This document shows, piece after piece, positions 20,672 to 31,883 of a stretch of 64,000 bases of DNA; position 1 is the first letter of the stretch; the number at the start of each line of letters is the position of its first letter. Below the pieces are notes generated by a model. That model made no database searches, was not told where the DNA came from, and was given only the letters and a program-made list of their open reading frames with translations. This DNA comes from Alkalisalibacterium limincola (GTDB lineage Bacteria; Pseudomonadota; Gammaproteobacteria; Xanthomonadales; Xanthomonadaceae), in NCBI RefSeq assembly GCF_008017755.1, contig NZ_VRTS01000009.1, forward strand, positions 62,001 through 126,000, read 5' to 3'. Position numbers and translations under genes: made by a program.

Positions 20672-21235
20672 ATGTCTTTGATCAACACCGAAATCCAGCC
20701 GTTCAAGGCAACCGCTTTCCACAATGGCAAGTTCGTCGAGGTTTCCGACGCCGACCTGAAGGGCAAGTGGTCCGTCTTCTTCTTCTACCCGGCTGACTTC
20801 ACCTTCGTTTGCCCGACCGAACTCGAGGACCTGGCCGAGCGCTACGAGGAGTTCCAGAAGCTCGGCGTGCAGATCTACGGCATCTCGACCGACACGCACT
20901 TCGCCCACAAGGCGTGGCACGACACCTCCGAGGCGATCAAGAAGGTCAACTACCCGCTGGTGGGCGACCCGACCGGCCGACTGGCCCGCGCCTTCGGCGT
21001 GATGATCGAGGAAGAGGGCCTGGCACTGCGCGGCACCTTCGTGATCAATCCCGAGCTCAAGGTCAAGGTGGCCGAGGTCAACGACAACGGCATCGGCCGC
21101 GAGGCCGGCGAGTTGCTGCGCAAGGTCCGGGCTGCCCAGTACATCGCCGCGAACCCGGGCGAAGTGTGCCCGGCGAAGTGGAAGGAAGGCTCGGCCACGC
21201 TCAAGCCCTCGCTGGACCTGGTCGGCAAGATCTAA
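20672..21235 (+). CDS. ahpC: Alkyl hydroperoxide reductase subunit C (peroxiredoxin)
   Basis: Typical 2-Cys peroxiredoxin reducing H2O2, organic peroxides and peroxynitrite, recycled by AhpF. 187 residues, the same length as E. coli AhpC. The peroxidatic Cys is in [16 protein letters not shown] (near 47) and the resolving Cys in [10 protein letters not shown] (near 166). ATG 20672 has AAGGA upstream; the open frame extends back to 20588 but not as protein. Preceded by an OxyR operator and followed by three hairpins before ahpF. Confidence 0.98.
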   Translation: MSLINTEIQPFKATAFHNGKFVEVSDADLKGKWSVFFFYPADFTFVCPTELEDLAERYEEFQKLGVQIYGISTDTHFAHKAWHDTSEAIKKVNYPLVGDPTGRLARAFGVMIEEEGLALRGTFVINPELKVKVAEVNDNGIGREAGELLRKVRAAQYIAANPGEVCPAKWKEGSATLKPSLDLVGKI

Positions 21236-21274
21236 AGATCTAAGCAAGCGTTTCAAAGGGGTCCACGCTCCCAC

Positions 21275-21354
21275 GCCCTCTCCGGAGGGCGACTCCCCAC
21301 CCCTTCGCATGAAGGGGTCCGGGCGGGGTGAACAAGGTACCCGCCCTCTTTTTG
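21275..21354 (+). terminator. Three consecutive hairpins between ahpC and ahpF, last one terminator-like
   Basis: Hairpin 1: GCCCTC/GAGGGC at 21275-21290 with a TCCG loop. Hairpin 2: a perfect eight-base stem, ACCCCTTC/GAAGGGGT, at 21299-21318 with a GCAT loop. Hairpin 3: GGGCGGG/CCCGCCC at 21321-21346, followed by TCTTTTT, the form of an intrinsic terminator. Partial termination here would give more ahpC than ahpF message, which fits the usual excess of AhpC; that is inference. Confidence 0.65.
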
Positions 21355-21385
21355 CCCGAAACCCGCGAAAACCGAGGAGTTCCAC

Positions 21386-22983
21386 ATGCTCGACAATGAT
21401 CTCAAGGCGCAACTGCAGGCCTATCTGGAGAAGCTCGTCCAGCCGATCGAGCTGGTGGCCTCGCTCGACGAAGGCGAGAAGTCCGTCGAGATGCGTTCGC
21501 TGCTCGAGGACATCGCCGGGCTGTCGGAGAAGATTTCCCTGCGCGTCGCCAACGACGACCCGCGCGTGCCGTCCTTCGCGATCAACCGCACCGGCAGCGA
21601 CATCGGCGTTCGATTCGCCGGCATCCCGATGGGACACGAGTTCACCTCCCTGGTGCTGGCCCTGCTGCAGGTGGTGGCCACCCGCCGAAGCTCGCCCCGG
21701 ACGTCATCGAGCAGATCCGGGCGCTGGATGGCGACTACCGGTTTGAAACCTATTTTTCCCTGTCCTGCCAGAACTGTCCGGACGTCGTGCAGGCACTCAA
21801 CGTGATGAGCGTGGTCAATCCCCGCATCCGCCACGTGTCGATCGACGGCGCGCTGTTCCAGGACGAGGTCGATGCGCGCCAGGTCATGTCGGTGCCGTCG
21901 ATCTACCTCAACGACGACCTGTTCGACTCGGGCCGCAAGGGTGTCGAGGAGATCCTCGCCAAGCTCGACACGGGCGCCGCGAAGCGCGAGGCCGCGAAGA
22001 TGGGCACGAAGGACGCGTTCGACGTGCTGGTCATCGGCGGTGGCCCGGCCGGTGCCGCGGCGGCGGTGTATGCCGCGCGCAAGGGCATCCGCACCGGGGT
22101 GGCTTCCGAGCGCTTCGGTGGCCAGGTGCTGGACACGATGGGCATCGAGAACTTCATCTCGGTCAAGGAGACCGAGGGCCCGAAGCTGGCGCGCCAGCTC
22201 GAGGAGCACGTGCGCCAGTACGAAGTGGACATCATGAACCTGCAGCGTGCCTCGGCCCTGGTGCCGGGCAGCGATGGCCTGCACGAGGTGCGCTTCGAGT
22301 CCGGTGGTTCACTCCGGGCGAAGACCGTCATCCTCGCCACCGGCGCGCGCTGGCGGCAGATGGGCGTGCCCGGCGAGGAGCAGTACCGCAACAAGGGCGT
22401 GGCCTACTGCCCGCACTGCGATGGCCCACTGTTCAAGGGCAAGCGCGTGGCCGTGGTCGGCGGAGGCAACTCCGGCGTCGAGGCGGCCATCGACCTGGCC
22501 GGCATCGTCGCCCACGTGACCCTGCTGGAGTTCGACACGAAGCTTCGCGCCGACGAGGTGCTGCAGCGCAAGCTGCGCAGCCTGGCGAACGTCGAGGTCG
22601 TGCTGAACGCGCAGACCACCGAGGTGACCGGCGACGGGCAGCGGGTGGACGGACTGGTCTATACCGACCGCAGTTCGGGCGACTCGCGCCGCGTGCCGCT
22701 GGAGGGCGTTTTCGTCCAGATCGGCCTGCTGCCCAACACCGAGTGGCTCAAGGGCTCCGTGGCACTTTCGCCGCGGGGCGAGATCGAGGTCGACGCGCAC
22801 GGCCGCACCTCGGTGCCCGGGGTGTTCGCCGCCGGCGACGCGACCACGACGCCATACAAGCAGATCATCATCTCGATGGGCGATGGCTCCAAGGCGGCGC
22901 TCAGCGCATTCGACCACCTGATCCGCAGCTCCTCGCCCGCGGCGAAGCTCGAGGTGCGCGAGGAAGAGGCGGAGACCGCCTGA
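21386..22983 (+). CDS. ahpF: Alkyl hydroperoxide reductase subunit F (apparent frameshift)
   Basis: FAD-dependent NADH:peroxiredoxin disulfide reductase for AhpC. N-terminal tandem thioredoxin-like domain with the CxxC in [11 protein letters not shown], then a thioredoxin-reductase-like part: [19 protein letters not shown] (FAD), the redox-active [27 protein letters not shown] (NADH) and [16 protein letters not shown]. The frame breaks near 21671 in LLALLQV; one added G restores [19 protein letters not shown]. Start ATG 21386 follows GAGGAG. Restored length is about 532 residues, slightly above E. coli. Likely expressed from the ahpC promoter through the intergenic hairpins. Confidence 0.95.
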
Positions 22984-23112
22984 CCACGCCTGAACCGCCC
23001 GCGCCGGGCGCCCTGCCAAGGGCGTTCCGGCGCGCGCGACCGCGCGCAGTCGACGATAGACCTGGCCAATGGCCCAGCGCATAATCGATCGATCTCCTGA
23101 TCGGAAGGCGCG

Positions 23113-24088
23113 ATGAACATCCGCGACCTGCGCTACCTCGTGGCCCTGGCCGAGCACCGACATTTCGGGCATGCGGCGCAAGCCTGCTTCGTCAGCCAGC
23201 CGACCCTGTCGACCCAGATAAAGAAACTCGAAGAGGAACTTGGCGTGTCGCTGGTTGAGCGTGCGCCGCGCCGGGTCATGCTCACCGCGGTGGGCAAGGA
23301 CATCGCCCAGCGCGCCAGCGGGATCCTCGACCAGGTCGACCAGCTCAAGCAGGCCGCGCAGCGCTCGCGCGACCCCGAGGCGGGCACGGTCCGCCTGGGA
23401 CTGTTCCCGACGCTGGGGCCCTACCTGCTGCCGCACGTCGTGCCGCTGCTGCGCGATCGCTTCCCCAACCTGGAGCTGCTGCTGGTCGAGGAGAAGACCG
23501 AGGTGATCCTGGCGCGGCTGCGCGAGGGGCGCCTGGACGCGGGCGTGTTGGCCCTTCCGGTCAGCGACGACCAGCTGCACGTGGAGCCCTTGTTCGAGGA
23601 ACCGTTCGTGCTGGCCGTGCCCGAGCACCACGCGCTGGCGAACCACGCCTCGCTGAGGCTGGGCGACCTCGCCAACGAGAGCCTGCTGCTGCTCGAGGAC
23701 GGCCATTGCCTGCGCGACCAGGCCCTGGATGTCTGCCAGTTGGCCGGAGCCGGCGAGAAGACCGGCTTCCGCGCCACGAGCCTGGAAACCCTGCGACAGA
23801 TGGTGGCGGCCAATGTCGGCATCACGCTGCTGCCGTCGCTGGCGGTGAAGCCGCCGGTGCCGCCCTCGGCCAACATCCGCCTGGTGCCGTTCGACGGCCG
23901 GGCGCCGAGCCGGCACATCGCGATGGTGTGGCGGCGAAGTTCCGCGATGTCGGACTTCCTGGAGAAGCTCGCCGGCGTGTTCCGTGAGCTTCCCGATGGA
24001 CTGTTCACGCCCGACGACACGCCGCCCCCCCGGCTCGACCGGGGGAAGGAACTCCGCGCTCGCCATGCACCGGCGACGCGTCGGCGAT
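23113..24088 (+). CDS. oxyR: Hydrogen peroxide-responsive regulator OxyR (3' end uncertain)
   Basis: LysR-type activator that senses peroxide by disulfide formation. The N-terminal winged helix-turn-helix reads HFGHAAQACFVSQPTLSTQIKKLE; the redox cysteines are in LEDGHCLRDQALDVC (C199/C208 equivalents). ATG 23113 has GGAAGG upstream. The family-length protein (about 305 residues) ends near a run of seven C at 24025-24031. The uninterrupted frame then runs to 24348, 160 bases into rnk, as implausible Arg/Pro-rich sequence. One alternative frame stops at 24088, used here as a provisional end. Base loss near the C run is my explanation. Its target site lies upstream of ahpC. Confidence 0.88.
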
Positions 24089-24187
24089 TGATCGCCCGAT
24101 GGCCGCGGGCTATGGTTGGCCGGAAACCTGCAAGCGGTCGGGCGGCGTGCCAAGCACGGCGCCCGTTTTCTTTCATCGGAGCCCCCC

Positions 24188-24607
24188 ATGTCCACCGAAC
24201 GTCCCGCCATCCTGATCTCCTCGCTCGACCTCGACCGGCTCGAGCACCTGCTGGAGTCCGCCGAGTTCGCCAAGGACCCGGGCGCCGACGCCCTGCGCGG
24301 CGAGATCGAGCGTGCCGACGTGGTACGGCCGCAGGACATGCCGGCTGACGTGGTGACGATGAACTCGACGCTGGAGTGCGTCGACGAGGTTTCCCACGAC
24401 ACCCACACGCTGACACTGGTCTACCCCGACCGCGCCGACCGCGACAAGGGTCGCATTTCGGTGCTGGCCCCCGTGGGCACCGCGCTGCTGGGCCTGCGCG
24501 TGGGCCAGGTGATCGAATGGCCCAGCCCCAGCGGCAGCAAGCCACTCAGGCTCAAGGTCCTGTCGATCAGCTACCAGCCCGAGGCCGCCGGCGAGCTGCA
24601 CCGCTGA
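24188..24607 (+). CDS. rnk: Nucleoside diphosphate kinase regulator Rnk
   Basis: 139-residue GreA/GreB-like protein. The short N-terminal coiled region is followed by the GreA C-terminal FKBP-like domain: VTMNSTLECVDEVSHDTHTLTLVYP, then GRISVLAPVGTALLGLRVGQVIEWPSPSG. Rnk binds RNA polymerase and was named for effects on nucleoside diphosphate kinase levels in E. coli and Pseudomonas. Length and start (ATG 24188) match the family. It sits between oxyR and msrA and is probably co-transcribed with oxyR. Confidence 0.93.
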   Translation: MSTERPAILISSLDLDRLEHLLESAEFAKDPGADALRGEIERADVVRPQDMPADVVTMNSTLECVDEVSHDTHTLTLVYPDRADRDKGRISVLAPVGTALLGLRVGQVIEWPSPSGSKPLRLKVLSISYQPEAAGELHR

Positions 24608-24635
24608 AACCGCAGCCAGGGACGGGCCAGATCGA

Positions 24636-25292
24636 TCAATCCGCCGCGCCCAGCCCTACCGGGCACGCGACGCCGGTACCGCCGAGCCCACAGTAGCCAC
24701 CGGGGTGCTTCGCGAGGTATTGCTGGTGCTCGTCCTCGGCGAAGTAGAAGCTCGGCGGCGGGTGCCGCACCTCGGTGGTGATCCCGCCAAAGCCACGCCG
24801 CTGCAGCTGCGACTGGTAGGCCAGCAGGCTGGCCTGCGCCTCCTCGTACTGGTCGGCGTCATAGCAGTGTATGACCGAGCGGTACTGGGTGCCGGCGTCG
24901 TTGCCCTGGCGCATCCCCTGGGTCGGGTCGTGACCTTCCCAGAAGGCCTTGAGAAGGCTGCCGACCGGAACCTGCGCGGGATCGTAGACCACGCGCACGA
25001 CCTCGGAGTGACCGGTCATGCCGGAACACACCTCGTGATAGGTGGGGTTGGCTGTATAGCCACCGGCATATCCCACGGCCGTGGAACGCACGCCGGGGAT
25101 CGACCAGAACAGGCGCTCGGCCCCCCAGAAACAGCCCATGCCGAAATGGATCCGTGCGAGTCCCTCGAAGGGGGCGTCCAGCGGGGCGTCGAGCACCACG
25201 TGCCGCGCCGCCACCGGCACCGGGTCGGGCCGACCCTGGAGGGCGTCCTCCGGTAGCGGCATCCGCTGTTTGAAAGCACCTATCCCGAGCAT
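24636..25292 (-). CDS. msrA: Peptide-methionine (S)-S-oxide reductase, cytosolic type
   Basis: Repairs methionine-S-sulfoxide in proteins. 218 residues, no signal peptide. The catalytic [13 protein letters not shown] carries the nucleophilic Cys near residue 53; [26 protein letters not shown] and [12 protein letters not shown] are conserved, and C-terminal resolving cysteines lie in [18 protein letters not shown]. The form with an N-terminal extension resembles E. coli MsrA. ATG 25292 is used. It is convergent with rnk (28 bases apart) and lies directly after the EamA gene. A second, envelope-targeted MsrA lies at 57431-58087. Confidence 0.96.
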   Translation of the reverse strand: MLGIGAFKQRMPLPEDALQGRPDPVPVAARHVVLDAPLDAPFEGLARIHFGMGCFWGAERLFWSIPGVRSTAVGYAGGYTANPTYHEVCSGMTGHSEVVRVVYDPAQVPVGSLLKAFWEGHDPTQGMRQGNDAGTQYRSVIHCYDADQYEEAQASLLAYQSQLQRRGFGGITTEVRHPPPSFYFAEDEHQQYLAKHPGGYCGLGGTGVACPVGLGAAD

Positions 25293-25293
25293 G

Positions 25294-26259
25294 TCACTCT
25301 CCCGGCCGCTGTTGCGGTGAAGTATCGGCAGCCGGCCCTGAAGGCTTCGTGGACACGCCTGCCTCCACGACCACTTCGCGGGTGGTGCTGGCGGCCTTGA
25401 GCGTGCCCAGGAAGATGCCTGCCAGGGACACGACCACACCCAGCCATTCCAGTGGCAGCGTGCTGCGCTGGAACAGCACCACGTCCTGGACGAAGGCCAG
25501 CGAGGGCTGCAGCAGCAACACCAGGCCCACGACGGAAGTCTTGAGCTGCGGCATCGCGCGGGCGATCAGCACCCACCCCAGGCACTGGCCCACCAGGCCC
25601 AGCGCAAGCAGGGCCGACAGGGAGCCCATGTCCGGAATGGCGAACGAAACGCCCTCGCCCAGTGCCACCAGGCCCAGTGCGCCCGCGCACAGCAGCGAGG
25701 ACATCGCCAGCAGCTGGGCCGGAGGCAGTGCGGAACGCTCGCGCTGCGCATGCCGGAAGCTGAGCATGTAGGCGGCGTAGGCCACGCCAGTGAGCAGCCC
25801 CAGCGCCACGCCGACCCGATACTCGGGCGAGAACGCGCCCCAATCCATCCCCACCAGCAACCACAAGCCCGCGAAGGCGAGCACCAGGCCTCCGAGGTAG
25901 CGCGGCCCCAGCCGCTCGCCATGCAGCCAGACCCCGGCCAGGGCCATGAGGAACACCTGGAAATTCGCCAGCAGCGTGGCCAGGCCGGGACCGACGCTGA
26001 GGATGCTGCGGTGCCACAGGAACAGGTCGGCAGCGAAGAACGCGGCAGGGAAGAGCATCCACCACCAATCGCGCCAGCGCGCGGGCCGCCATTGCCGGCT
26101 CAGCACCAGGAAGCCCATCAGCATCAGACCGCCGAAGGCCATCCGCCAGAACCCCGACACCGTCGGGGGCACGTCGGCATAGCGCACCAGCACCCCGGTG
26201 GTGGAGATCAACGCGGCCCCGGCGATGAGCATCCACAACGCCGGACGAGGGGAGCTCAC
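25294..26259 (-). CDS. EamA/DMT-superfamily membrane transporter
   Basis: 321-residue integral membrane protein with ten predicted hydrophobic segments in two five-helix halves, the EamA arrangement (first half [17 protein letters not shown] and [10 protein letters not shown]; second half [16 protein letters not shown] and [18 protein letters not shown]). Members export amino acids or other small metabolites; the cargo is not predictable. The GTG start at 26259 overlaps the stop of the GST-like gene (GTGA). The C-terminal tail of about 35 residues is hydrophilic. It ends two bases from the msrA start. Confidence 0.88.
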   Translation of the reverse strand: MSSPRPALWMLIAGAALISTTGVLVRYADVPPTVSGFWRMAFGGLMLMGFLVLSRQWRPARWRDWWWMLFPAAFFAADLFLWHRSILSVGPGLATLLANFQVFLMALAGVWLHGERLGPRYLGGLVLAFAGLWLLVGMDWGAFSPEYRVGVALGLLTGVAYAAYMLSFRHAQRERSALPPAQLLAMSSLLCAGALGLVALGEGVSFAIPDMGSLSALLALGLVGQCLGWVLIARAMPQLKTSVVGLVLLLQPSLAFVQDVVLFQRSTLPLEWLGVVVSLAGIFLGTLKAASTTREVVVEAGVSTKPSGPAADTSPQQRPGE

Positions 26260-26903
26260 GCCAGCGTCTCGTACTTTTCCAGGCGCTCGGGCTCCGCCAC
26301 GCCCGCGGCGATCCACTCGCGCATCTCCGGCATCGCGAGCATGTGGCGGACGTACTCGCGTGCATCCCCGTCAAGGTCCACGCCATAGCCCCGGAAACGG
26401 ATGACCACCGGTGCGAACATCGCGTCGACGATTCCGAATCCACCACATAGCCAGGGGCCACCGGAGCGGGCCAGCAGGTCGTTCCAGATCGCGAGCACGC
26501 GCGCGATGTCGCGTTGCGCCGCCTCGTCCCAACGGTAGCCATCGGGGCGACGTGCGCAGTTCATCGGCAGCTGCGCTCGCAAAGCCTGGAATCCCGAGTG
26601 CATCTCGCAGGCCGCCGAGCGCGCCATGCCGCGAAGACCGGCGTCGGAGGGCCAGCCACGCCCGTCGAGCCAGATGTCGCTGATGTACTCGCAGATCGCC
26701 AGCGATTCCCAGATCACGCGGTCGTCGTGATGCAGCACGGGCACCCTGCCGCTGGGGGAAAGCTCACCGATGCGCGCGCGGAAGCCTTCGCTGTCGAGTG
26801 ACAGGCGGCACTCCTCGAACGCGATGCGATGCACCTTCATCAGCAACCACGGGCGCAGCGACCACGAGGAATAATTCTTGTTGGCGATCACGAGGGTGGG
26901 CAT
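26256..26903 (-). CDS. Glutathione S-transferase family protein
   Basis: 215 residues with a thioredoxin-like N-terminal domain: LVIANKNYSSWSLRPWLLM, where the Ser of NYSSWS is the likely glutathione-activating residue, SGRVPVLHHDDRVIWESLAICEY with the cis-Pro and the Glu-Ser glutathione-binding pair. An all-helical C-terminal domain follows (GFGIVDAMFAPVVIRFRGY). This resembles the YfcF/YfcG-like and zeta-related GSTs in proteobacteria. ATG 26903 is chosen over an upstream start because it begins directly at the first strand. Coupled to the EamA transporter downstream. Confidence 0.88.
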   Translation of the reverse strand: MPTLVIANKNYSSWSLRPWLLMKVHRIAFEECRLSLDSEGFRARIGELSPSGRVPVLHHDDRVIWESLAICEYISDIWLDGRGWPSDAGLRGMARSAACEMHSGFQALRAQLPMNCARRPDGYRWDEAAQRDIARVLAIWNDLLARSGGPWLCGGFGIVDAMFAPVVIRFRGYGVDLDGDAREYVRHMLAMPEMREWIAAGVAEPERLEKYETLA

Positions 26904-26969
26904 GGCAGGAGAACCGGCAGTCGGGAGGCGACATCCTTCCACCGGCCGTGCGGGCGCACAAGTGTGCCC

Positions 26970-29275
26970 TCAGAGGAATTCCGCCGCCGCACCCTCGAGG
27001 CCGAAGCCATGGCTGGATGCCACCTGGACCCGGTTGCGTCCTCCGCGCTTGGCCTGGTAGAGCGCCTTGTCGGCGCGCTCGATGATGCTGCGCGGCGACT
27101 TCTCGCCCGGCAGCCGGCTGGCCAGGCCGATGCTCACGGTGAAGGTGACATTGGCCTCCCCGACCACGCACAGCCCGGCGATCGCCTCTCGGATCCGGTC
27201 GGCCAGTTCCCGCGCGGCGTCCTGCCGCATGTCGGGCAGCACGATGATGAACTCCTCTCCGCCGTAGCGACCGAACAGGTCGTCCTTGCCAAGGTGGCGC
27301 CGGATGCAGTCCGAGGCCAGGCGCAGGCAGTCGTCGCCGACACCGTGTCCGTGATGGTCGTTGACCTGCTTGAAGTGGTCGAGGTCGACGAACAGCAGGG
27401 CCAGCGGGCGACGCTCGGCGTGGGTCCGCTCGACGCTCGCCTGAAGCCGGCCCTCCATCGCGCGCCGGTTCAGTGCACCGGTCAGCGGATCGAGCTCGGC
27501 GCGACGCCGGAGGTCCACGGCAGCCGCGGCTTCATCCGCAGCGTTCACCGCCACCTGGGCGAACTCGCCCAACAGCTGCAGTTCGAACGGCTCGAAGGCA
27601 CTACCCTCCTCGCGACGCACCAGCAGCACGCCCCAGCCCGGCTTGGCGACCTGCAGCGGGACCACGGCGAACACCCCGCCTGGCACCACGCCGCCGTCGG
27701 GCAGCGCGATTTCCTCGAGCGGCAGGTTGACCGGCTTGCGCGAGCGGCACAGGCCCTTGATCGTCGTGCCGCGCCTGGCCAGCAAGCGCGTGTATTCCTT
27801 CTTCAGACCCAGCGGCTCGGCAAGCAGCAGGTCCAGCCCGTGGTAACCGAAGGCGATCACCGAGGAGCCCTGCTGCGGCACCAGCGAGCGCACCGCCTCG
27901 AGCAGGCGCCGGAACGCGAGCCACTCCACGTCCTTGGCGTCGGCCCCGCGGATGCCCACGTGCAGTTCCTCGATCAGGCGACGGCGCACCTGCTCGACCA
28001 CCAGGTCGGCATCGACCCTCGCCTTGTCCTGGCGCGCACGGTCGCGAAGGCGCCGGAACTCCATCATCCGGTCGGCCTGGGCCAGGCCGAACAGGAACAC
28101 CGCGCCAGCCAACGCATACTGGATGCCGTAAACCGTCAGCGGGTTGCCTTCGATCCAGCCCTGGTCGACCAGCACCCGGGTCAGGGTGAAGCCGAGAACC
28201 ACGCCCCAGACCACCAGCATCGGGCGGCCCGAGGCTTCCCCGTCGCCCCAGGCCTGCAGCGAGCAGGCCATGCAGGCCAGCAGCGCGGCGATCCACGAGC
28301 CCACCATGACCCACTGCAGCCACGGTGCCCAGGACACCGGGCTGGCCAGCCGGCCAGCGCCAGGAGCAGCAATGCGCCGACCCCGATGCGTGCAGCCCAC
28401 CACTGCCGCGGCCGTCGGCGCCGAAGGCCGGAGTATTCGCAGGCGAGCAGCACGGCACAGGCCGCCAGGAGGCACAGCACGCCCATCATGCCCAGCGCCC
28501 CGGACCACCCCAGCCAGCGCAGCCCAGGCATCGCATAGGCATGGCCATTGAGCGCCAGCAGGGCGAAGCCGGTGGCCGTCGTGAATGCCGCCAACAGCAG
28601 CCAGGTGCGGTCGCGCAGGGCCACCCAAAGGGCGAATGAAAGCAGCGCCAGCACAAGCAGCCCGGCATAGATGGCGCTGAACAACAGCGCGCGCAGCCGG
28701 TCCTGGGCGGCGTACTGCGCTTGCCCGAGCAACTCCGGCGCGATGGCCTGCCGGGTGGGCGAGCGCACCTCCAGCAGCAGGACCCGTGATTGCTGGCCCG
28801 CCGGGGCCAGAGGGAACACGTGCCCGGCGAACAGCAGCGGCTCGTGACTGTCGGGGTCGAAGAAATCACGCGATAGTGGCGCGATGCCGGTTCCAGGCTG
28901 ATGCAGCCGGATCAGCGGCAGCGGAGCGCGTTCGGTCCACAACACGATGTCCCCGGCATCTTCCGTCGGGCCCACGGCCGGAAGCCGCGCCTCGAGGCGA
29001 ATCCAGTATGTCGCGGATGGGTCCCCTCCGATGGCCACCGCCGCCCGACGGGCCGGCACGAACTGCCCGGCACGACCGGCCAGGACGTCCTCGACGCCGA
29101 CCTGGTGGCCGGTGACAAGCAGCCGCGGACCGGGTGATGGGTCCGGCGGGCCGGTCAGCGTGGACGCCACGGCCAGGAGAATGACCAGCACGCAGGCCAC
29201 GACCGGCACCAGGCCGCGAAGCCAGGGGGACCGCGCCCGCTGGCTCGACGGGTCGAGCCTCACGCCCTCATCCAT
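26970..29275 (-). CDS. Membrane diguanylate cyclase with 7TM-type sensor (apparent frameshift)
   Basis: Predicted to make cyclic di-GMP. An N-terminal membrane helix is followed by a periplasmic domain (about residues 45-200, beta-rich), several membrane helices in the 7TMR-DISM style, a cytoplasmic GAF-like region ([40 protein letters not shown]) and a GGDEF domain with [29 protein letters not shown] and the active site RYGGEEF. The inhibitory RxxD usually just before the active site is absent (GKDDLF). The frame breaks near 28349 between ALAGW and ASPVSWAPW and is cured by one base. Its start overlaps the DUF2007 gene by 16 bases. Confidence 0.88.
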
Positions 29276-29556
29276 CCGTCATCCTCGGACGCACCCGGAT
29301 CCTCGTCCTCGTCCTGGACAGCGGCTTGCGGGGCTTGCTCGCCGCAGCGGACCCTTTGCAGCTCTTCGAGCGCCTGGCGCGCGGCGGGCACCTGATGCAC
29401 CGGAACGCACACCGCCAGCACGCCATGGGCCGGCAACTCGCCCAGTGCCCCGCCGAGGAACTCCCCGCGGATCCACGGCGACAGCCCGGCCTGCTCCAGC
29501 CAGACCCTGGCCAGATGTGCGTCGATGCTGTTCTCGGCTTCGTACACCGCCTGCAT
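29260..29556 (-). CDS. DUF2007 domain protein
   Basis: 98 residues, cytosolic. The N-terminal [24 protein letters not shown] followed by [12 protein letters not shown] and a [18 protein letters not shown] stretch is the DUF2007 signature, a small fold annotated as a putative signal-transducing protein related to PII-like folds. A polar acidic tail ([12 protein letters not shown]) ends the protein. ATG 29556 starts at the conserved N-terminus; the longer frame to 29622 looks spurious. It overlaps the start of the diguanylate cyclase gene by 16 bases and is divergent from glnS. Confidence 0.85.
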   Translation of the reverse strand: MQAVYEAENSIDAHLARVWLEQAGLSPWIRGEFLGGALGELPAHGVLAVCVPVHQVPAARQALEELQRVRCGEQAPQAAVQDEDEDPGASEDDGWMRA

Positions 29557-29664
29557 GCCCACCCTCCCGTGGACTATCGCGGAGCATACCCCGCCCCGGG
29601 AAGGCGCGCGAAGACGCCCCAACCGCTACACTGTTGCGCCCCGCGAGCGACCGCTGCCGAGCGC

Positions 29665-31409
<1,745 letters not shown>

Positions 31410-31492
31410 ACGCGGGTGCCCGGGCCGGGCACGGGGCACGGCGGCATCGGCTAAGCTTCCACTACCGATGCTGCCCACCAAGGAAACGGCCC

Positions 31493-31882
31493 ATGCGCAT
31501 CCACCTTTTCATCCTGCTGCTCGCTCTGCCGCTCCTGGCCGCCTGCGCGACCCCGGCGCCCCCACCTCCCAGCGACCCCGGCCTGGCGCCCCCGGCGATG
31601 GGCACGGGCACCGGCGGCCTGCGCGTCGACGATGCCGTTGACTACAGCTGCACGGTGGACGCCGACTGCGCGGTGAAGAACGTCGGCAACTGCTGCGGCT
31701 ACTACCCGGCCTGCGTCAACGTCGACAGCCCGACCTTCCCCGAGCAGGTGCGCGAGCGCTGCGAGGCCGAGGGCATGATGGGCGTGTGCGGCTTCCCGGA
31801 CATCACCGCCTGCCAGTGCGTGGACAACCGTTGCGAGGCTGCCGGCAGCGCAGGCCAGCCGCACCGCATCGAGATCAAATGA
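31493..31882 (+). CDS. Cysteine-rich lipoprotein of unknown function
   Basis: 129 residues: lipoprotein signal peptide with lipobox LLAACA, a Pro/Gly-rich linker, then a compact domain with ten cysteines (CTVDADC, then NCCGYYPAC, then RCEAEG, GVCGF, ACQC and RCEAAG). The even number and oxidising location suggest five disulfides, as in small knotted envelope domains; this is inference and I know no defined family. ATG 31493. It starts 83 bases after glnS and ends one base before the deaminase gene, so it belongs to the deaminase-rlmM run. Confidence 0.75.
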   Translation: MRIHLFILLLALPLLAACATPAPPPPSDPGLAPPAMGTGTGGLRVDDAVDYSCTVDADCAVKNVGNCCGYYPACVNVDSPTFPEQVRERCEAEGMMGVCGFPDITACQCVDNRCEAAGSAGQPHRIEIK

Positions 31883-31883
31883 C

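Noticed and set aside
24088..24348. Genuine 411-residue OxyR extension
   Set aside because: The extra residues are Arg/Pro/Ala-rich, overlap the first half of rnk out of frame and do not resemble OxyR.
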